DNA of 64,000 bases from Candidatus Zipacnadia bacterium (GCA_029820945.1 JALGUJ010000006.1:1-64000), one strand, 5' to 3'; shown: positions 25,538 to 35,263, numbered from the stretch's first letter. A program made the numbers and translations. The notes: generated from the sequence alone by a model not told the origin.

Positions 25538-27832
25538 ATGATACGCGCATGGCAGATCGCCGTCCTTCTCACCTGCGTCACCTTCGGTGCCGCGGGCGTT
25601 GACGCCGCGGAACTCACGGTGACCGGCACGGTCCTGACGCCCGAGGCCGGGCCGGCGGCCGGTGCGACGGTCTTCGCGAACTGGCTCTTCGTCGAGAAGC
25701 CGGGGAAGTACAACCACGTCCAGGCCGAGACCGCCGCCGGGGCCGATGGCGCGTTTGAGCTGACGCTGGAGGGCGAGGGCGAGCCGATCCACAGTTGGGC
25801 CGTAGGCGCCATGATGGACGGCTACGGCCTCGGGTGGGCGTTCGTCGAGCGTGCGGAGGCCGAGGGCGTGGTCATCCGCCTGCATGAGCCCGCGACTGTC
25901 GCCGGGCGGGTGATCGGTCCCGACCGGCAGCCCGTAGAGGGCGCCCGGGTGACGGTGCAGGAGATCAGCGCCTCCGGGGATCGCGGGGACTCGATCTACC
26001 CACCGCTGACGATCCGGCAGACGACCGGCCCTGACGGCCGCTTCGAGTTCCCCGGGATGCCGGCGGACGCCCTCGTGCGCCTGTCCGCCGGCGCCTCCGG
26101 CTACGCTCCGCACTACGGCTCGCAGAAGCCTGTAGCGGCAATGGGCGATGCCGAGATCGTGCTCACGCCCGGCGGGGTCATCACCGGCCGCGTCACGCGC
26201 GGCGGCGAGCCCGTGCCGGAGGTGCGCGTGTGGTCGCGGCGCGAGCAGCAGTACTACGGGCGGAGCGCGGCGGTCACCGACGAGCGGGGGGCGTTCGCCC
26301 TGGATCAGTTCAAGCGCGGCGTGCAGACCGTGTATGTGGAGGCGCCGGAGGGCTGGACGGCAGAGCCGATCGAGCACGTGGCGGCGAACGCGGGCGAGCC
26401 GGTCGAGTTGGCGGACATTGAGCTCATCCGCGGCGGGGTCGTCACAGGCGTGGTCGGCGACCGGGAGACCGGGGAACCCGTGACCATGGCCGCCGTGATG
26501 GCCTACGCGTCGGAAGAGGACTTCCCCTTCGCGGGCCTCTGGACGGCGTTCGCCGACGCGGAAGGGCAGTATGAGTTGCGGATGCCGCCGGGCCGCTACT
26601 GGCTGCATGCGGACGGGCGAGGCGCGGGCTACCGGTACCGTGGCGAGGAGCCGTGGCTGCACGAGGTGGAGGTCGTTGAGGGCCAGAGCGCGGAGCTGAA
26701 CATCCCGCTCACGCCCGTGGCGCGACTGGCGGGGACGGTGGTGGACGCGGAGGGCGCGCCGGTCGAGGACGCGCTGGTCATAGCGTCCGGAGGAGTGCAC
26801 GGGGAGGCGCACACCGACGCAGAGGGGCGCTTCCGGCTCTCGGGGGATGGCGAGGCCATGACGGCGCTGCTGGCGATCGGCAAGGAGCGCGGACTGGTGG
26901 GGCGCGCGGTCGTGAAGGACATCTCCGAGCGGCCGCGCATCACGCTGGAGCCGGGCGCCTGGGCGACGCTGACGATGGTGGACCCCGCCGGCCGGCCTAT
27001 CGCGGGCCAGCACATGGCCTGCAGCTACTCGGTCTGGGATGCGGAGCGAACGCATGGCTGGACGCTCTATGTCCCCATGCAGTACACCGACGAGGGCGGC
27101 CGTGTGCGGCTCGGACCGCTGCCGGGCGGCGTGGAGCTGAGGCTGTGGTGCTACGACGCTCAGGCCTTTATCGTTGAGGACGACTGGGGCGAAGCCGTCA
27201 CCTTGCGGCCGGGCGAGGAGCGCGACGTGGGCCGGGTGGTCGTGGACCGCTTCGGGGCCACCATCGCCGGGCAGGTCCTCGACATCGGCGGCCAGCCCGT
27301 CGAGGGAGCGCTCGTGATCGACATGATCGGCGGCCAGGAGACGCGCTCGAACGAGCACGGGCGCTTCGAGCTGACAGGGCTGCCGTTCAGCCGTCAGGGC
27401 GTGCGGCCGACGTCGCCCTACCGCGCCTTCATCGTCGCGGGCGTGCCGGCCGAGGACCTGTGCGCGGCGCTCCCGGACTTCGACGTCTCGTGGGAGTTCG
27501 ATGCCCGGGTCACGCTCGAGCCGTTGGGATCGGTGACGGGCCGGCTGGTGCAGGCGGACGGGACCACGCTGCCGGAGGCGCGGCTTGACCTCTGGCCGAT
27601 GTACTCCGGCCGTGTCCCCGAGGTCGATGCCGCCCGCCTCGGCAGTGCCCGGCTGTTCGCCGAGACGGCTACAGACGACGACGGTCGCTTTCGGTTCGAC
27701 GGCCTCATTGCGGGCGTGACGTACAGACTGATCTGCCACGGCGCGTCCGGCGGGCGGAACACCCTCCCGCCCGAGATCGTCACAGAGCCGGGCGCAGTCC
27801 GGGAGCTGGGCGACGTGAGCCCGAATCCGTGA
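25538..27832 (+). CDS. Secreted multi-repeat carboxypeptidase-regulatory-like (Ig-fold) protein
   Basis: 764 aa, with a signal peptide (MIRAWQIAVLLTCVTFGAAGVDA). About eight CarboxypepD_reg-type beta-sandwich units follow, each opening with the pattern V-x-G-x-V-x-D/P-x-G-x-P-V-x-G-A-x-V: for example ATVAGRVIGPDRQPVEGARV, LAGTVVDAEGAPVEDALV and TIAGQVLDIGGQPVEGALV. No catalytic domain is attached. It is probably an extracellular structural or adhesion protein, or a substrate-presenting protein. It lies between an aldolase and a polysaccharide deacetylase. Confidence 0.8.
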   Translation: MIRAWQIAVLLTCVTFGAAGVDAAELTVTGTVLTPEAGPAAGATVFANWLFVEKPGKYNHVQAETAAGADGAFELTLEGEGEPIHSWAVGAMMDGYGLGWAFVERAEAEGVVIRLHEPATVAGRVIGPDRQPVEGARVTVQEISASGDRGDSIYPPLTIRQTTGPDGRFEFPGMPADALVRLSAGASGYAPHYGSQKPVAAMGDAEIVLTPGGVITGRVTRGGEPVPEVRVWSRREQQYYGRSAAVTDERGAFALDQFKRGVQTVYVEAPEGWTAEPIEHVAANAGEPVELADIELIRGGVVTGVVGDRETGEPVTMAAVMAYASEEDFPFAGLWTAFADAEGQYELRMPPGRYWLHADGRGAGYRYRGEEPWLHEVEVVEGQSAELNIPLTPVARLAGTVVDAEGAPVEDALVIASGGVHGEAHTDAEGRFRLSGDGEAMTALLAIGKERGLVGRAVVKDISERPRITLEPGAWATLTMVDPAGRPIAGQHMACSYSVWDAERTHGWTLYVPMQYTDEGGRVRLGPLPGGVELRLWCYDAQAFIVEDDWGEAVTLRPGEERDVGRVVVDRFGATIAGQVLDIGGQPVEGALVIDMIGGQETRSNEHGRFELTGLPFSRQGVRPTSPYRAFIVAGVPAEDLCAALPDFDVSWEFDARVTLEPLGSVTGRLVQADGTTLPEARLDLWPMYSGRVPEVDAARLGSARLFAETATDDDGRFRFDGLIAGVTYRLICHGASGGRNTLPPEIVTEPGAVRELGDVSPNP

Positions 27833-27870
27833 GCCGATGCGGCAGCAATCAACGCGCTTGAGGTGACGCG

Positions 27871-29280
27871 GTGACACGCAGGGCTCTTGGCGGCACAATC
27901 GCAGCCATCTTCCTCGTCGCGGCGATCCTTCGCGCGGACCCCTCGCCGGGCCTGTCGCATTTGCGGGCCAGGAGCATCGCGGATTCGCTGTCGCACCTGA
28001 ACGCGCACCGGCCGGGACTGCCGCCGCCGGCGCTGCTGGTGCCGCTGGGCAACGGGACCGACGGCGTGCTCAAGGGCGTGACGCTCGCCGACGAGGCCCG
28101 GCTGGCGGACGCGCTCGCCCGCCGGAACCTCGTGCAGGTCGTGCTGCGGGTGGGCTCGGCGCGCGTGGACGGGCGCCGCATGGGGCTGATCAAGCTGCAG
28201 GCCGGCACGCGCGCGGGCGACTTCTCGGTCGGTGACCTGCGCGGCGACGCCGCCGCCTGCATGAGCGCGGCCTTCGACGGGAAGCTGCGCCTCGACCACC
28301 TCGACCTGTGGTCGGTGGTGCCCGGCGCGCGCCTGATCGGCGACCAGCAGGAGCACCTGCCCGTCTTCTCGCTGTCCGTCTCCCGCGGCCAGCACAGCCT
28401 GCTCGTGAGCGAGGTGGGTGGCGACGGGCCCGAGGTGCTCGATCGGCTCGCGGGAGTGCGCTACGACCCGCTCTTTGCGCGCTACGCCCGGGACGGCGAG
28501 GCGCTGCAGGCGCTCCCCGAGCAGGCCTTCACCGACCCCGCGCTGGCGGAGAGCTGGGCCGATCTGCTGGCGGAGGCGAGGGCCCGGCCCGCGCGGCTGG
28601 CGATGGCCGGCCAGGATGAGGTCGAGGCGATCTTCACGGGCAGCCGTGAGGGGAACCTGGTGGCCCTGACCATCGACGACGGGCCCCACCCGCTCATCAC
28701 GCCGCTGATGCTGGAGATCCTCGCACGCGAAGGCGTGCGGGCGACGTTCTTCGTGGTGGGGCAGAAGGTCGAGGAGTTCCCCGCGCTGGCGATGGTGACC
28801 GCGGCCGCCGGCCACGAGCTGGCAAACCACGCCTACTCCAACCGCCGCATCACCCAACTGCCTGATGCCGAGGCCTGGGCCGAGGTCGCCGCGTGCGACC
28901 GCGTGGTGCGGCGGGCCACCGGAGAGCGCATGCGCTGGTTCCGACCGCCGGGCGGGCGCTGCTCGCCGGGCGGACTGCGCGCCGTCGCCGCGCTCGGCTA
29001 CACGACGGCCTTCTGGTCGCGCAACACGGGCGACTGGCGCAAGCCGCCGCCCGAGGAGATCGTGCGCAACGCCACCGAGGGCCTGCAGCCCGGCGACATC
29101 ATCCTCATGCACCAGGGCGACATGTGCAGCGTGCGGGCCCTGCCGGGCATCATCGACCGCATTCGCGCGATGGGCCTGGAGCCGACCACGCTGGCTCGCC
29201 TGGCCGAGGCCGGCGGCGTCATCGCGCGCGAGCCCAGGACCATGAGCCGGATGGTCAACGGCCAGCTCGGGCAGGAGTAG
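27871..29280 (+). CDS. Exported polysaccharide deacetylase (NodB/CE4) with long N-terminal region
   Basis: 469 aa, GTG start with GAGGTGA upstream; signal/anchor LGGTIAAIFLVAAIL. The NodB domain starts near residue 262 with LVALTIDDGPH (the two catalytic/metal Asp). The second metal motif is unusual: NHAYSN where H-S/T-x-x-H is normal, so the second His is Asn. RWFRPPGGR (motif 3), AFWSRNTGDW and DIILMHQGD (motif 5) are present. The first about 250 residues are not recognised. It should deacetylate an N-acetylated or O-acetylated glycan or peptidoglycan, with a possibly altered metal site. Compare the paralogous lipoprotein at 45670. Confidence 0.85.
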   Translation: MTRRALGGTIAAIFLVAAILRADPSPGLSHLRARSIADSLSHLNAHRPGLPPPALLVPLGNGTDGVLKGVTLADEARLADALARRNLVQVVLRVGSARVDGRRMGLIKLQAGTRAGDFSVGDLRGDAAACMSAAFDGKLRLDHLDLWSVVPGARLIGDQQEHLPVFSLSVSRGQHSLLVSEVGGDGPEVLDRLAGVRYDPLFARYARDGEALQALPEQAFTDPALAESWADLLAEARARPARLAMAGQDEVEAIFTGSREGNLVALTIDDGPHPLITPLMLEILAREGVRATFFVVGQKVEEFPALAMVTAAAGHELANHAYSNRRITQLPDAEAWAEVAACDRVVRRATGERMRWFRPPGGRCSPGGLRAVAALGYTTAFWSRNTGDWRKPPPEEIVRNATEGLQPGDIILMHQGDMCSVRALPGIIDRIRAMGLEPTTLARLAEAGGVIAREPRTMSRMVNGQLGQE

Positions 29281-29290
29281 CCGCCGGTCC

Positions 29291-30370
29291 TCAGAACCGC
29301 GGATAGCCCGACGGAAGGAAGTGCTGCACGTACCTGTCGCGCGCGAAGCGGTCGGTCATGCCGGCGAGGTAGTCGCAGACCGCTCGCGCCCGCATCTGCG
29401 TGAACCCCGGAACGGCGCCGATGTCCCCGCGATACGCCTCGTCATCCTCCATGTACAGGTCGAAGAGCCGCTCGATGATGCCGTAGACCTGCTCGCGTGC
29501 GGGCAGCAGCGGCGGCCCCATGTACACGCGCTCAAAGAGGAAGTCCTTCAGCTCGTCCATCGCGCGCATGATGCGCTCGCTCATGGCCAGCTCCGGCAGG
29601 CCGTCGCTGTGGGCGATGACGTCCTCGACCATCGTCCCGACGCGGTCGCTGTGGCGGTCGCCCAGCACCTCGATGCAGGTGCGGGGCACCTGCTCGAGCC
29701 GCAGCACGCCTGAGCGCAGGCAGTCGTCGAGGTCGTGGTTGAGGTAGGCGATGCGGTCGGACACGCGCACCACCATCGCCTCGAGGCTGAGCTCACCCGC
29801 ACCGGCGAGCGAGGCCCTGGTGTCCTCGGCGCCCTTGGAGTGCGCGGCGATGCCCTCGAGGGTGTCGCGCGTGAGATTCAGGCCGCGGCCGTCGCGTTCG
29901 AGCACGGTCAGCACGCGCACGCTGTGCTCGGCGTGGCTGAAGCGCGCGTCGGGGACGTAGCGGCGGTAGCTCTCATCCAGCGCCCACTCGCCCGCGTGTC
30001 CGAAGGGCGTGTGCCCGACGTCGTGCCCCAGCGAGATGGCCTCGGTGAGGTCCTCGTTGAGCCGCAGTGCCTTGGAGATGGTGCGCGCGATCTGCGACAC
30101 CTCCAGCGTGTGGCTGAGGCGGGTGCGCAGGTGGTCCTCGCGCGGGGCGACGAAGACCTGGGTCTTGTGCGCGAGCCGGCGGAAGGCGCGGCAGAGGTGG
30201 ATGATGCGGTCGCGGTCGCGCTGGAAGGCGGTGCGCACGGGGTCGGGCTCGGTCGGCCGCTCGCGGCCCTTCATCTCGGCGGCGAGAGTCGCGTAGGGCG
30301 AGAGCTGCTCGCGCTCCATCTCCTCGAGCCGCTCTCGGATCGTCCGCTTCGGCTCGTCCTGGGAAGACAT
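29291..30370 (-). CDS. dGTPase-like HD-domain triphosphohydrolase
   Basis: A 359-aa deoxynucleoside triphosphate triphosphohydrolase-like protein, the short form without insertions. HD metal site: His87 in RTRLSHTLE, His116-Asp117 in GHDVGHTPFGHAGE, and a later Asp in VRVSDRIAYLNHD. The N-terminal RDRDRIIHLCRAFRRLAHKTQVF motif is diagnostic for this group. It hydrolyses dNTPs to the nucleoside and tripolyphosphate, in nucleotide pool control. It lies just downstream of glyS on the same strand and ends 10 bp from the convergent deacetylase gene. Confidence 0.9.
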   Translation of the reverse strand: MSSQDEPKRTIRERLEEMEREQLSPYATLAAEMKGRERPTEPDPVRTAFQRDRDRIIHLCRAFRRLAHKTQVFVAPREDHLRTRLSHTLEVSQIARTISKALRLNEDLTEAISLGHDVGHTPFGHAGEWALDESYRRYVPDARFSHAEHSVRVLTVLERDGRGLNLTRDTLEGIAAHSKGAEDTRASLAGAGELSLEAMVVRVSDRIAYLNHDLDDCLRSGVLRLEQVPRTCIEVLGDRHSDRVGTMVEDVIAHSDGLPELAMSERIMRAMDELKDFLFERVYMGPPLLPAREQVYGIIERLFDLYMEDDEAYRGDIGAVPGFTQMRARAVCDYLAGMTDRFARDRYVQHFLPSGYPRF

Positions 30371-30392
30371 TGTCTCGCGCCCCCGGGTGCGG

Positions 30393-32531
30393 CTACTGCG
30401 GCTCGCCCTCGATGACGATCTCCCGCACGTCCAGCAGCCGCAGGAACAGGTCGTCCACGGCGGCCAGCAGGCCGAGTCGGTTGCGCCTGACCGCGTCGTC
30501 CTCGGCCATCACGAGCACCTCGTCGAAGAAGACGTCGATGGGCTCGCGCAGGCCCGCCAGCGCCTCCCACGCGGCCTCGTAGTCGCGCTCGGCATCGCTC
30601 GCGAGGGCATCCCGCATCGTCTCGCCGGCGGCCTCGAACGCCCCGTGGAGGGCCTTCGCCTCGGGCTCGGTCAGGGCGCGCGCGTCAAGCGCGAGCTCCT
30701 CCTCGGCCTTCGGGCCGCGCACGATGTTGGCGGTGCGCTCGGCGGCGATCACGACCAGCCTGAAGGCGTCCTCATCGCGCCGGCGGATGTCGCGCAGCGC
30801 CAGGCCCCGGTCGAAGGCGTCCAGCAGATCGGGACAGGGGGCGCCCAGCACGGCGCGCGCCAGGTCGTGGGTTACGCCGCGGGACTGCAGCTCGGCGACA
30901 AGGCGCCGGGCGAGGAAGTCCTCCATCTGTGCCGCCGCCTCGGCGGCGGGCACGGCGCCAGCGGCGTCCGGCTCGGGCAGCGCCTCCAGCGCCGCCGCGA
31001 TGAACTCCGGCGTGTCGATGCGCCAGCGGGCCTCCAGGATGATGCGCACGATGCCCTGGGCGGCGCGTCGCAGCGCGTGCGGGTCCGCGGAGCCCGTGGG
31101 CCGCAGGCCGAGCCGGAAGCAGGCCGCGATGTGATCGATCTTGTCGGCCAGCGCCAGCACCCGGCCGGGCGTCGTGGTCGGCGGCTCGTCGGTGGCGCCG
31201 AGAGGCCGGTACTGCTCGGCGATCGCGAGCGCCACCGGCTCGGGCTCGCCCGAGCGGCGCGCGTACTCCGCCCCGACGCGCCCCTGCAGCTTCGCCAGCT
31301 TCGTGTCGCCGATCATGTTCGTGTTCAGGTCGCATTTGGAGAGCATCGCGGCGCGCGACGCATGCTCCTTGGCGCCCGGCCGCACCTGTCTGACGTGGTC
31401 GCAGAGCCAGCCGACCAGGCGCTGCAGGCGCAGGGTCTTGTCGTAGAGGCTGCCGAGGCCCTCGATGTAGGTGACGCGCTTGAGGCCCTCGAGGCGGTCC
31501 GGTAGGGGTGTGCGCACGTCCTCGGTGAGGTAGAACTCGGCGTCGGCCAGCCGCGGCTCGATCACGCGCTCGTTCCCGCGCCGCACGATGTCGAGCCCCT
31601 GGTCGTCACCGTTGCGGATGGCCACGAAGAGAGGCAGCAGACGGCCGTCCTCGTCCTCGATGGCGAAGTAGCGCTGGTGCCCGCTCATCACGGTGACGAT
31701 GACGTCGTCAGGCAGCTCGAGGTAGCGGGCGTCGAAGCGGCCGACCAGCGGGGTCGGGTACTCGACCATGAAGTTGACCTCGTCGAGCAGCTCCGGGTCG
31801 AGCCGGACGCGCCCGCCGGCCTCCTCCGCCGCCTCCTGCGCTCCCCGGGCGATCATCTCCCGCCGGCGCTCGTGATCCGCGATCACGAAGGCGTCCTCGA
31901 GGGCGCTCAGATACTGCGCGGGCTCCTCGATCTGCACCGGTCCGTCGCTGAGGAAGCGGTGTCCCCACGTGATGCGGCCCGATCGCAGGCCGGCGAGCTC
32001 CATCGGGATGACGTCCCGGCCCATCAGGGCGAGAAGCCATCGGATCGGCCGCGCGAAGCGGAAGTCGCCGCTGCCCCAGCGCATGGTCTTGGGGAAGCTG
32101 AGCGAGCAGGCGGCGTGGCGCAGGACCTGGGGCAGCACCTCGAGCGCGTCGCGCCCCGGCTCGGCCACCATCGCGAACACGTAGCTGCCCCGGTCGGTGT
32201 CGCGCACCTCGAGGTCCTCGACGGCCAGTCCCTTGCCCGCCGCGAAGCCCTGCGCCGCCCTGGTCGGCTCGCCCTGGTCATCGAAGGCCGCCGAAGCCGG
32301 CGGGCCCTTGACCTCCTGTGCCAGGTCCGGCTGGTGCGCCGCGACGTCGCGCACTATGATCGCCAGGCGGCGAGGAGTGCCCCAGATGCTGATCTCGCCG
32401 TGGCCGAGGCGCTGCTCGGAGAGCCCGGCGGCGACCAGGCGTTCGAGCTGGCCGAGCGCCGGCAGCACGGTGTCGGCCGGCACCTCCTCGACGCCGATCT
32501 CGAACAGCAGGTCCGCTGTCTCCTCTGCCAT
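30393..32531 (-). CDS. glyS: Glycine--tRNA ligase beta subunit
   Basis: 712 aa, slightly longer than the usual about 690. Motifs typical of GlyS: LLFEIGVEEVPADTVLPALGQLE at the N-terminus, the KGPPASAAFDDQGEPTRAAQGFA segment, IRWLLALMGRDVIPMEL, and the HD-like domain (MLSKCDLNTNMIGDTKLAKLQG). The C-terminal anticodon-binding-like domain ends with REIVIEGEPQ. With GlyQ it forms the alpha2beta2 enzyme that charges tRNA-Gly. The gene follows glyQ after 43 bp in the same direction. Confidence 0.96.
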   Translation of the reverse strand: MAEETADLLFEIGVEEVPADTVLPALGQLERLVAAGLSEQRLGHGEISIWGTPRRLAIIVRDVAAHQPDLAQEVKGPPASAAFDDQGEPTRAAQGFAAGKGLAVEDLEVRDTDRGSYVFAMVAEPGRDALEVLPQVLRHAACSLSFPKTMRWGSGDFRFARPIRWLLALMGRDVIPMELAGLRSGRITWGHRFLSDGPVQIEEPAQYLSALEDAFVIADHERRREMIARGAQEAAEEAGGRVRLDPELLDEVNFMVEYPTPLVGRFDARYLELPDDVIVTVMSGHQRYFAIEDEDGRLLPLFVAIRNGDDQGLDIVRRGNERVIEPRLADAEFYLTEDVRTPLPDRLEGLKRVTYIEGLGSLYDKTLRLQRLVGWLCDHVRQVRPGAKEHASRAAMLSKCDLNTNMIGDTKLAKLQGRVGAEYARRSGEPEPVALAIAEQYRPLGATDEPPTTTPGRVLALADKIDHIAACFRLGLRPTGSADPHALRRAAQGIVRIILEARWRIDTPEFIAAALEALPEPDAAGAVPAAEAAAQMEDFLARRLVAELQSRGVTHDLARAVLGAPCPDLLDAFDRGLALRDIRRRDEDAFRLVVIAAERTANIVRGPKAEEELALDARALTEPEAKALHGAFEAAGETMRDALASDAERDYEAAWEALAGLREPIDVFFDEVLVMAEDDAVRRNRLGLLAAVDDLFLRLLDVREIVIEGEPQ

Positions 32532-32574
32532 CGCTCCGCCTCGCTCCCGGGTCGGTGGCCGTCGGGCCGCGTGG

Positions 32575-33465
32575 TCAGCCCGTCGCGTCAGTCGCCTGCT
32601 CTGCCAGCAGCGGGAAGCCCAGCTCCTCGCGGCGGGCCACGTAGGCCCGCGCCACCGCGGCGGCCAGGTTGCGTACGCGCTCGATCATGCCGGTCCGCTC
32701 CGAGACGCTGATCGCGCCGCGCGCGTCCAGCAGGTTGAACAGATGCGAGCACTTGAGCACGTAGTCATAGGCCGGCAGCGGCAGGCCCTCCCCGGTCACG
32801 CGTTGCGCCTCGGCCTCGCACATGTCGAACATCGACGAGAGCATCTCGGTGTCGGCCAGCTCCAGGTTGTAGCGGGAGTACTGCCGCTCCTCCTCGAAGC
32901 GCAGCTCCCCGTAGCTGACCGCGTCCGACCACATCAGGTCGCGGTAGTCCTCGACGCCCTGCAGGTACATCGCGAGCCGCTCGGGGCCGTAGGTCAGCTC
33001 GACGGAGACCGGCCTGCACTGCATTCCGCCGACCTGCTGAAAGTACGTGTACTGGCAGATCTCCATGCCGTCAAGCCACATCTCCCAGCCGACGCCGGAC
33101 GCGCCCAGAGTGGGCGACTCCCAGTCATCCTCGACGAAGCGGATATCGTGCCGGGTGGGGTCGACGCCCAGAGCCTCGATGCTGGCGATGGCCAGCTCCT
33201 GGAAGTCCTGCGGCGATGGCTTCATGATGACCTGGTACTGGAAGTACCGCTGCAGGCGGTTGGGGTTCTCTCCGTAGCGGCTGTCGGCCGGCCTGCGGCA
33301 GGGCTGTACGTAGGCCACGTTCCACGGCTCGGGGCCGAGCGAGCGCAGGAAGGTGTCCGGCGACATCGTGCCCGCGCCGACCTCTATCTCGTAGGCCTCG
33401 GCGAGCAGGCAGCCCCGGTCGGCCCAGAAACGATCGAGCGTGGCAAAGACGTCCTGCAGGTTCAT
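32575..33465 (-). CDS. glyQ: Glycine--tRNA ligase alpha subunit
   Basis: 296 aa from ATG 33465 ([19 protein letters not shown]); the track ORF start at 33561 adds an unlikely Arg-rich tail. Class II aminoacyl-tRNA synthetase catalytic core: [30 protein letters not shown] (motif 2-like), [16 protein letters not shown], and [18 protein letters not shown]. It makes glycyl-adenylate and pairs with GlyS. No T-box leader is seen in the 180-bp upstream gap, which instead holds a GC hairpin. Confidence 0.96.
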   Translation of the reverse strand: MNLQDVFATLDRFWADRGCLLAEAYEIEVGAGTMSPDTFLRSLGPEPWNVAYVQPCRRPADSRYGENPNRLQRYFQYQVIMKPSPQDFQELAIASIEALGVDPTRHDIRFVEDDWESPTLGASGVGWEMWLDGMEICQYTYFQQVGGMQCRPVSVELTYGPERLAMYLQGVEDYRDLMWSDAVSYGELRFEEERQYSRYNLELADTEMLSSMFDMCEAEAQRVTGEGLPLPAYDYVLKCSHLFNLLDARGAISVSERTGMIERVRNLAAAVARAYVARREELGFPLLAEQATDATG

Positions 33466-33576
33466 CGGCACACCAGCTCCCTGCGGCGTGCGATCGCGAC
33501 GAGCTACGACTTCCCATGGAGGTAGCAGGCCCGCGCGGTCGCCTCGCCGCGGTGCACGCACTCCTTCTACATACGA

Positions 33577-33604
33577 AGGGGCGGGTCAACGCCGACCCGC
33601 CCCT
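33577..33604. terminator. Strong GC hairpin between sigma factor gene and glyQ
   Basis: An 11-bp perfect stem AGGGGCGGGTC, loop AACGCC, GACCCGCCCCT. It lies after the minus-strand sigma factor stop and before glyQ, a position fitting a terminator of the sigma unit. No T-run follows, and it resembles the palindromes at 1050 and 4048, so a repeat-family origin is also possible. Confidence 0.5.
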
Positions 33605-33645
33605 CTGTCTGCATGGAAGCTCCGTCTTCGGGCCAGTTGTCCCGG

Positions 33646-34335
33646 TCAGACCCGTCCCAGGCGCGCCGCCTGCTCGGGCGCCACCTTGGGGAGCTTGCGG
33701 CGGATGCGCGACAGCGCATTGTCGATCGACTTGATCTTGCATCCCAGCGCCGTCGCCATCTCCTTGTAGGACTTGCCCGTGCGGTACTCGGTCAGGACCT
33801 GCCACTCGAAGGGGGAGAGGTGTTCCTTCAGGGACTCCTTGAGCAGCCGCTCGCCTTCGAGGCCCAGCACTTCGGTCTCAGGGTCCATCTGGGGCACGGC
33901 GGTGAGGACCTCGGAGAGGGAGCGCTCGTCATCGTCATCGCCGCCCGGGGCGGCCTCGAGGGAGATGGAGGAGTTGAGGGGGACTTGCTTCTGGCGGGTG
34001 GCGGCCTTGACGGCTGAGATCATCTGGCGCTGGATGCAAACCTTTGCGAAGCAGGCGAATGACGTATGTCGGTCGGCTCTGAAGTCGTTAATCGCCTCCC
34101 ACAGCCCCACCATGCCTATCTGCAGGAGGTCATCGCGCTCTGCACCCATGAGGAAGTACGACTTCACCTTGGCCCTGACGAGGTTGCGATACTTATGCAG
34201 CAGGAACTCACACGCCTCTTTGTCGCCGTCCTCCTGAGCGGAGCGCACCAACTCCTCGTCACTGCACTCACTCAGGGACAGAGTACGTCTGCCGGCGACG
34301 CCGGCATCCCGGAAGAACTCCGCTGGATTAACCAT
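33646..34335 (-). CDS. SigH-like RNA polymerase sigma-70 family factor
   Basis: 229 aa from ATG 34335 (GAGGTG 5 nt upstream; the track start 34635 adds a spurious leader). Region 2 reads YRNLVRAKVKSYFLMGAERDDLLQIGMVGLWEAINDFR, then SFACFAKVCIQRQMISAVKAATRQKQVPLNSSISL, very close to Bacillus SigH. Region 4 HTH: LSPFEWQVLTEYRTGKSYKEMATALGCKIKSIDNALSRIRRKL. This is an alternative sigma factor, not the housekeeping one (no region 1.1). The regulon is unknown; no anti-sigma gene is adjacent. The long upstream gap contains a CGAGCG/CGCTCG hairpin at 34444-34459. Confidence 0.9.
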   Translation of the reverse strand: MVNPAEFFRDAGVAGRRTLSLSECSDEELVRSAQEDGDKEACEFLLHKYRNLVRAKVKSYFLMGAERDDLLQIGMVGLWEAINDFRADRHTSFACFAKVCIQRQMISAVKAATRQKQVPLNSSISLEAAPGGDDDDERSLSEVLTAVPQMDPETEVLGLEGERLLKESLKEHLSPFEWQVLTEYRTGKSYKEMATALGCKIKSIDNALSRIRRKLPKVAPEQAARLGRV

Positions 34336-34721
34336 CCGCTCACCTCGGCCTTGACGGTTGAGGTTGAGGGCCAATGCGGCCGGTCCGTCGTCACTTGGTC
34401 CATTTGGCCGGCGATGGTGCGAACCACCGCCCTGCACTGAGTTCGAGCGTTGCCGCTCGCAAGCGATCCTATTGAGTTGTCTATGCGCCCCCGCCTTCCG
34501 CCACAGTCCGCCCAACGCGACATCGAAGGTCCTCAGTTCCACCTCCCTGTTGGTGAAGGCGTATCTCCTCGGCGGCGCCGCCATCCACCCCCACCGGCCC
34601 GCCTCGCATGCCTCAGCACCGCGTAGGCTGACCACGCGTTGCGCACCTGGTCATGTCGCCTGCTGGATACGCTGCTGCAGTGAGGCTGCGATGGCTGATT
34701 CCGCTGCGAACGACCGGGGTC
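34336..34721. other. 386-bp intergenic region upstream of the sigma gene
   Basis: No supported gene; overlapping track ORFs are low-complexity shadows. The only structure is a 6-bp hairpin CGAGCG-TTGC-CGCTCG at 34444-34459, which would lie about 110 nt upstream of the sigma start on the minus strand. No clear -10/-35 was found. Transcription may come from the CvpA promoter at 35264-35292. Confidence 0.4.
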
Positions 34722-35183
34722 TTACCTGCCCATGAGCGTATGTAAAAACTTCGTGAACTCCTCGAAGCCGGTCCACTCAAGGAGCACCCAACTGAGGATC
34801 GAGTCCCTGATGATGTGAGCGCTGCTCCCGTAGCGGATGGCCAACCACTCGAAGAATGTGAAGGACAGCAATGCCGCCGTGCACAACCCGAACAGCACGC
34901 CCACCGCCGACTCCCAGGCGGTCACGTGTATCCGCAGTCTTCTCGACACATAGATGGAAATGAGCGCGGTTATCACGACGAGTAGGCCGACGAGCAACAG
35001 ATACGCGTTTGACGGCTGAAGGTGCTGGCTGAGGGGCAGCAAAGCCGTCCGCACCCCTATCAGCCCCACCAGCACGCAGACGAAGTCCACCAGCGCCGGG
35101 ATTATGCCGCGGTTGCCCTCGAGTGCAACCATCCCAATGAAGATCGCCAGGCAGAACACGTCCGCCGCCGATACCATCGGCAT
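34722..35183 (-). CDS. CvpA-like membrane protein
   Basis: A 153-aa membrane protein with four predicted TM segments, arranged as in the CvpA/colicin V production family: DVFCLAIFIGMVALEGNRGIIPALVDFVCVLVGLIGVRTALLPL, then YLLLVGLLVVITALISIYVS and ESAVGVLFGLCTAALLSFTFFEWL. GGAGG precedes the ATG by 5-6 nt. CvpA family proteins influence envelope homeostasis in several bacteria; the molecular role is unclear. It is driven by the strong promoter at 35264-35292 and lies upstream of the sigma factor gene on the same strand. Confidence 0.7.
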   Translation of the reverse strand: MPMVSAADVFCLAIFIGMVALEGNRGIIPALVDFVCVLVGLIGVRTALLPLSQHLQPSNAYLLLVGLLVVITALISIYVSRRLRIHVTAWESAVGVLFGLCTAALLSFTFFEWLAIRYGSSAHIIRDSILSWVLLEWTGFEEFTKFLHTLMGR

Positions 35184-35263
35184 AGGGACCTCCGGGCCGG
35201 CAGATGCGCGATCCCTAGCTCATTTGCTGCCGCACACGGACCCCCGGCGTATCGATGGGGAGG

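Noticed and set aside
33466-33645. T-box riboswitch upstream of glyQ
   Set aside because: No stem I or TGGNACC-like antiterminator bulge could be seen; only a simple GC hairpin is present.
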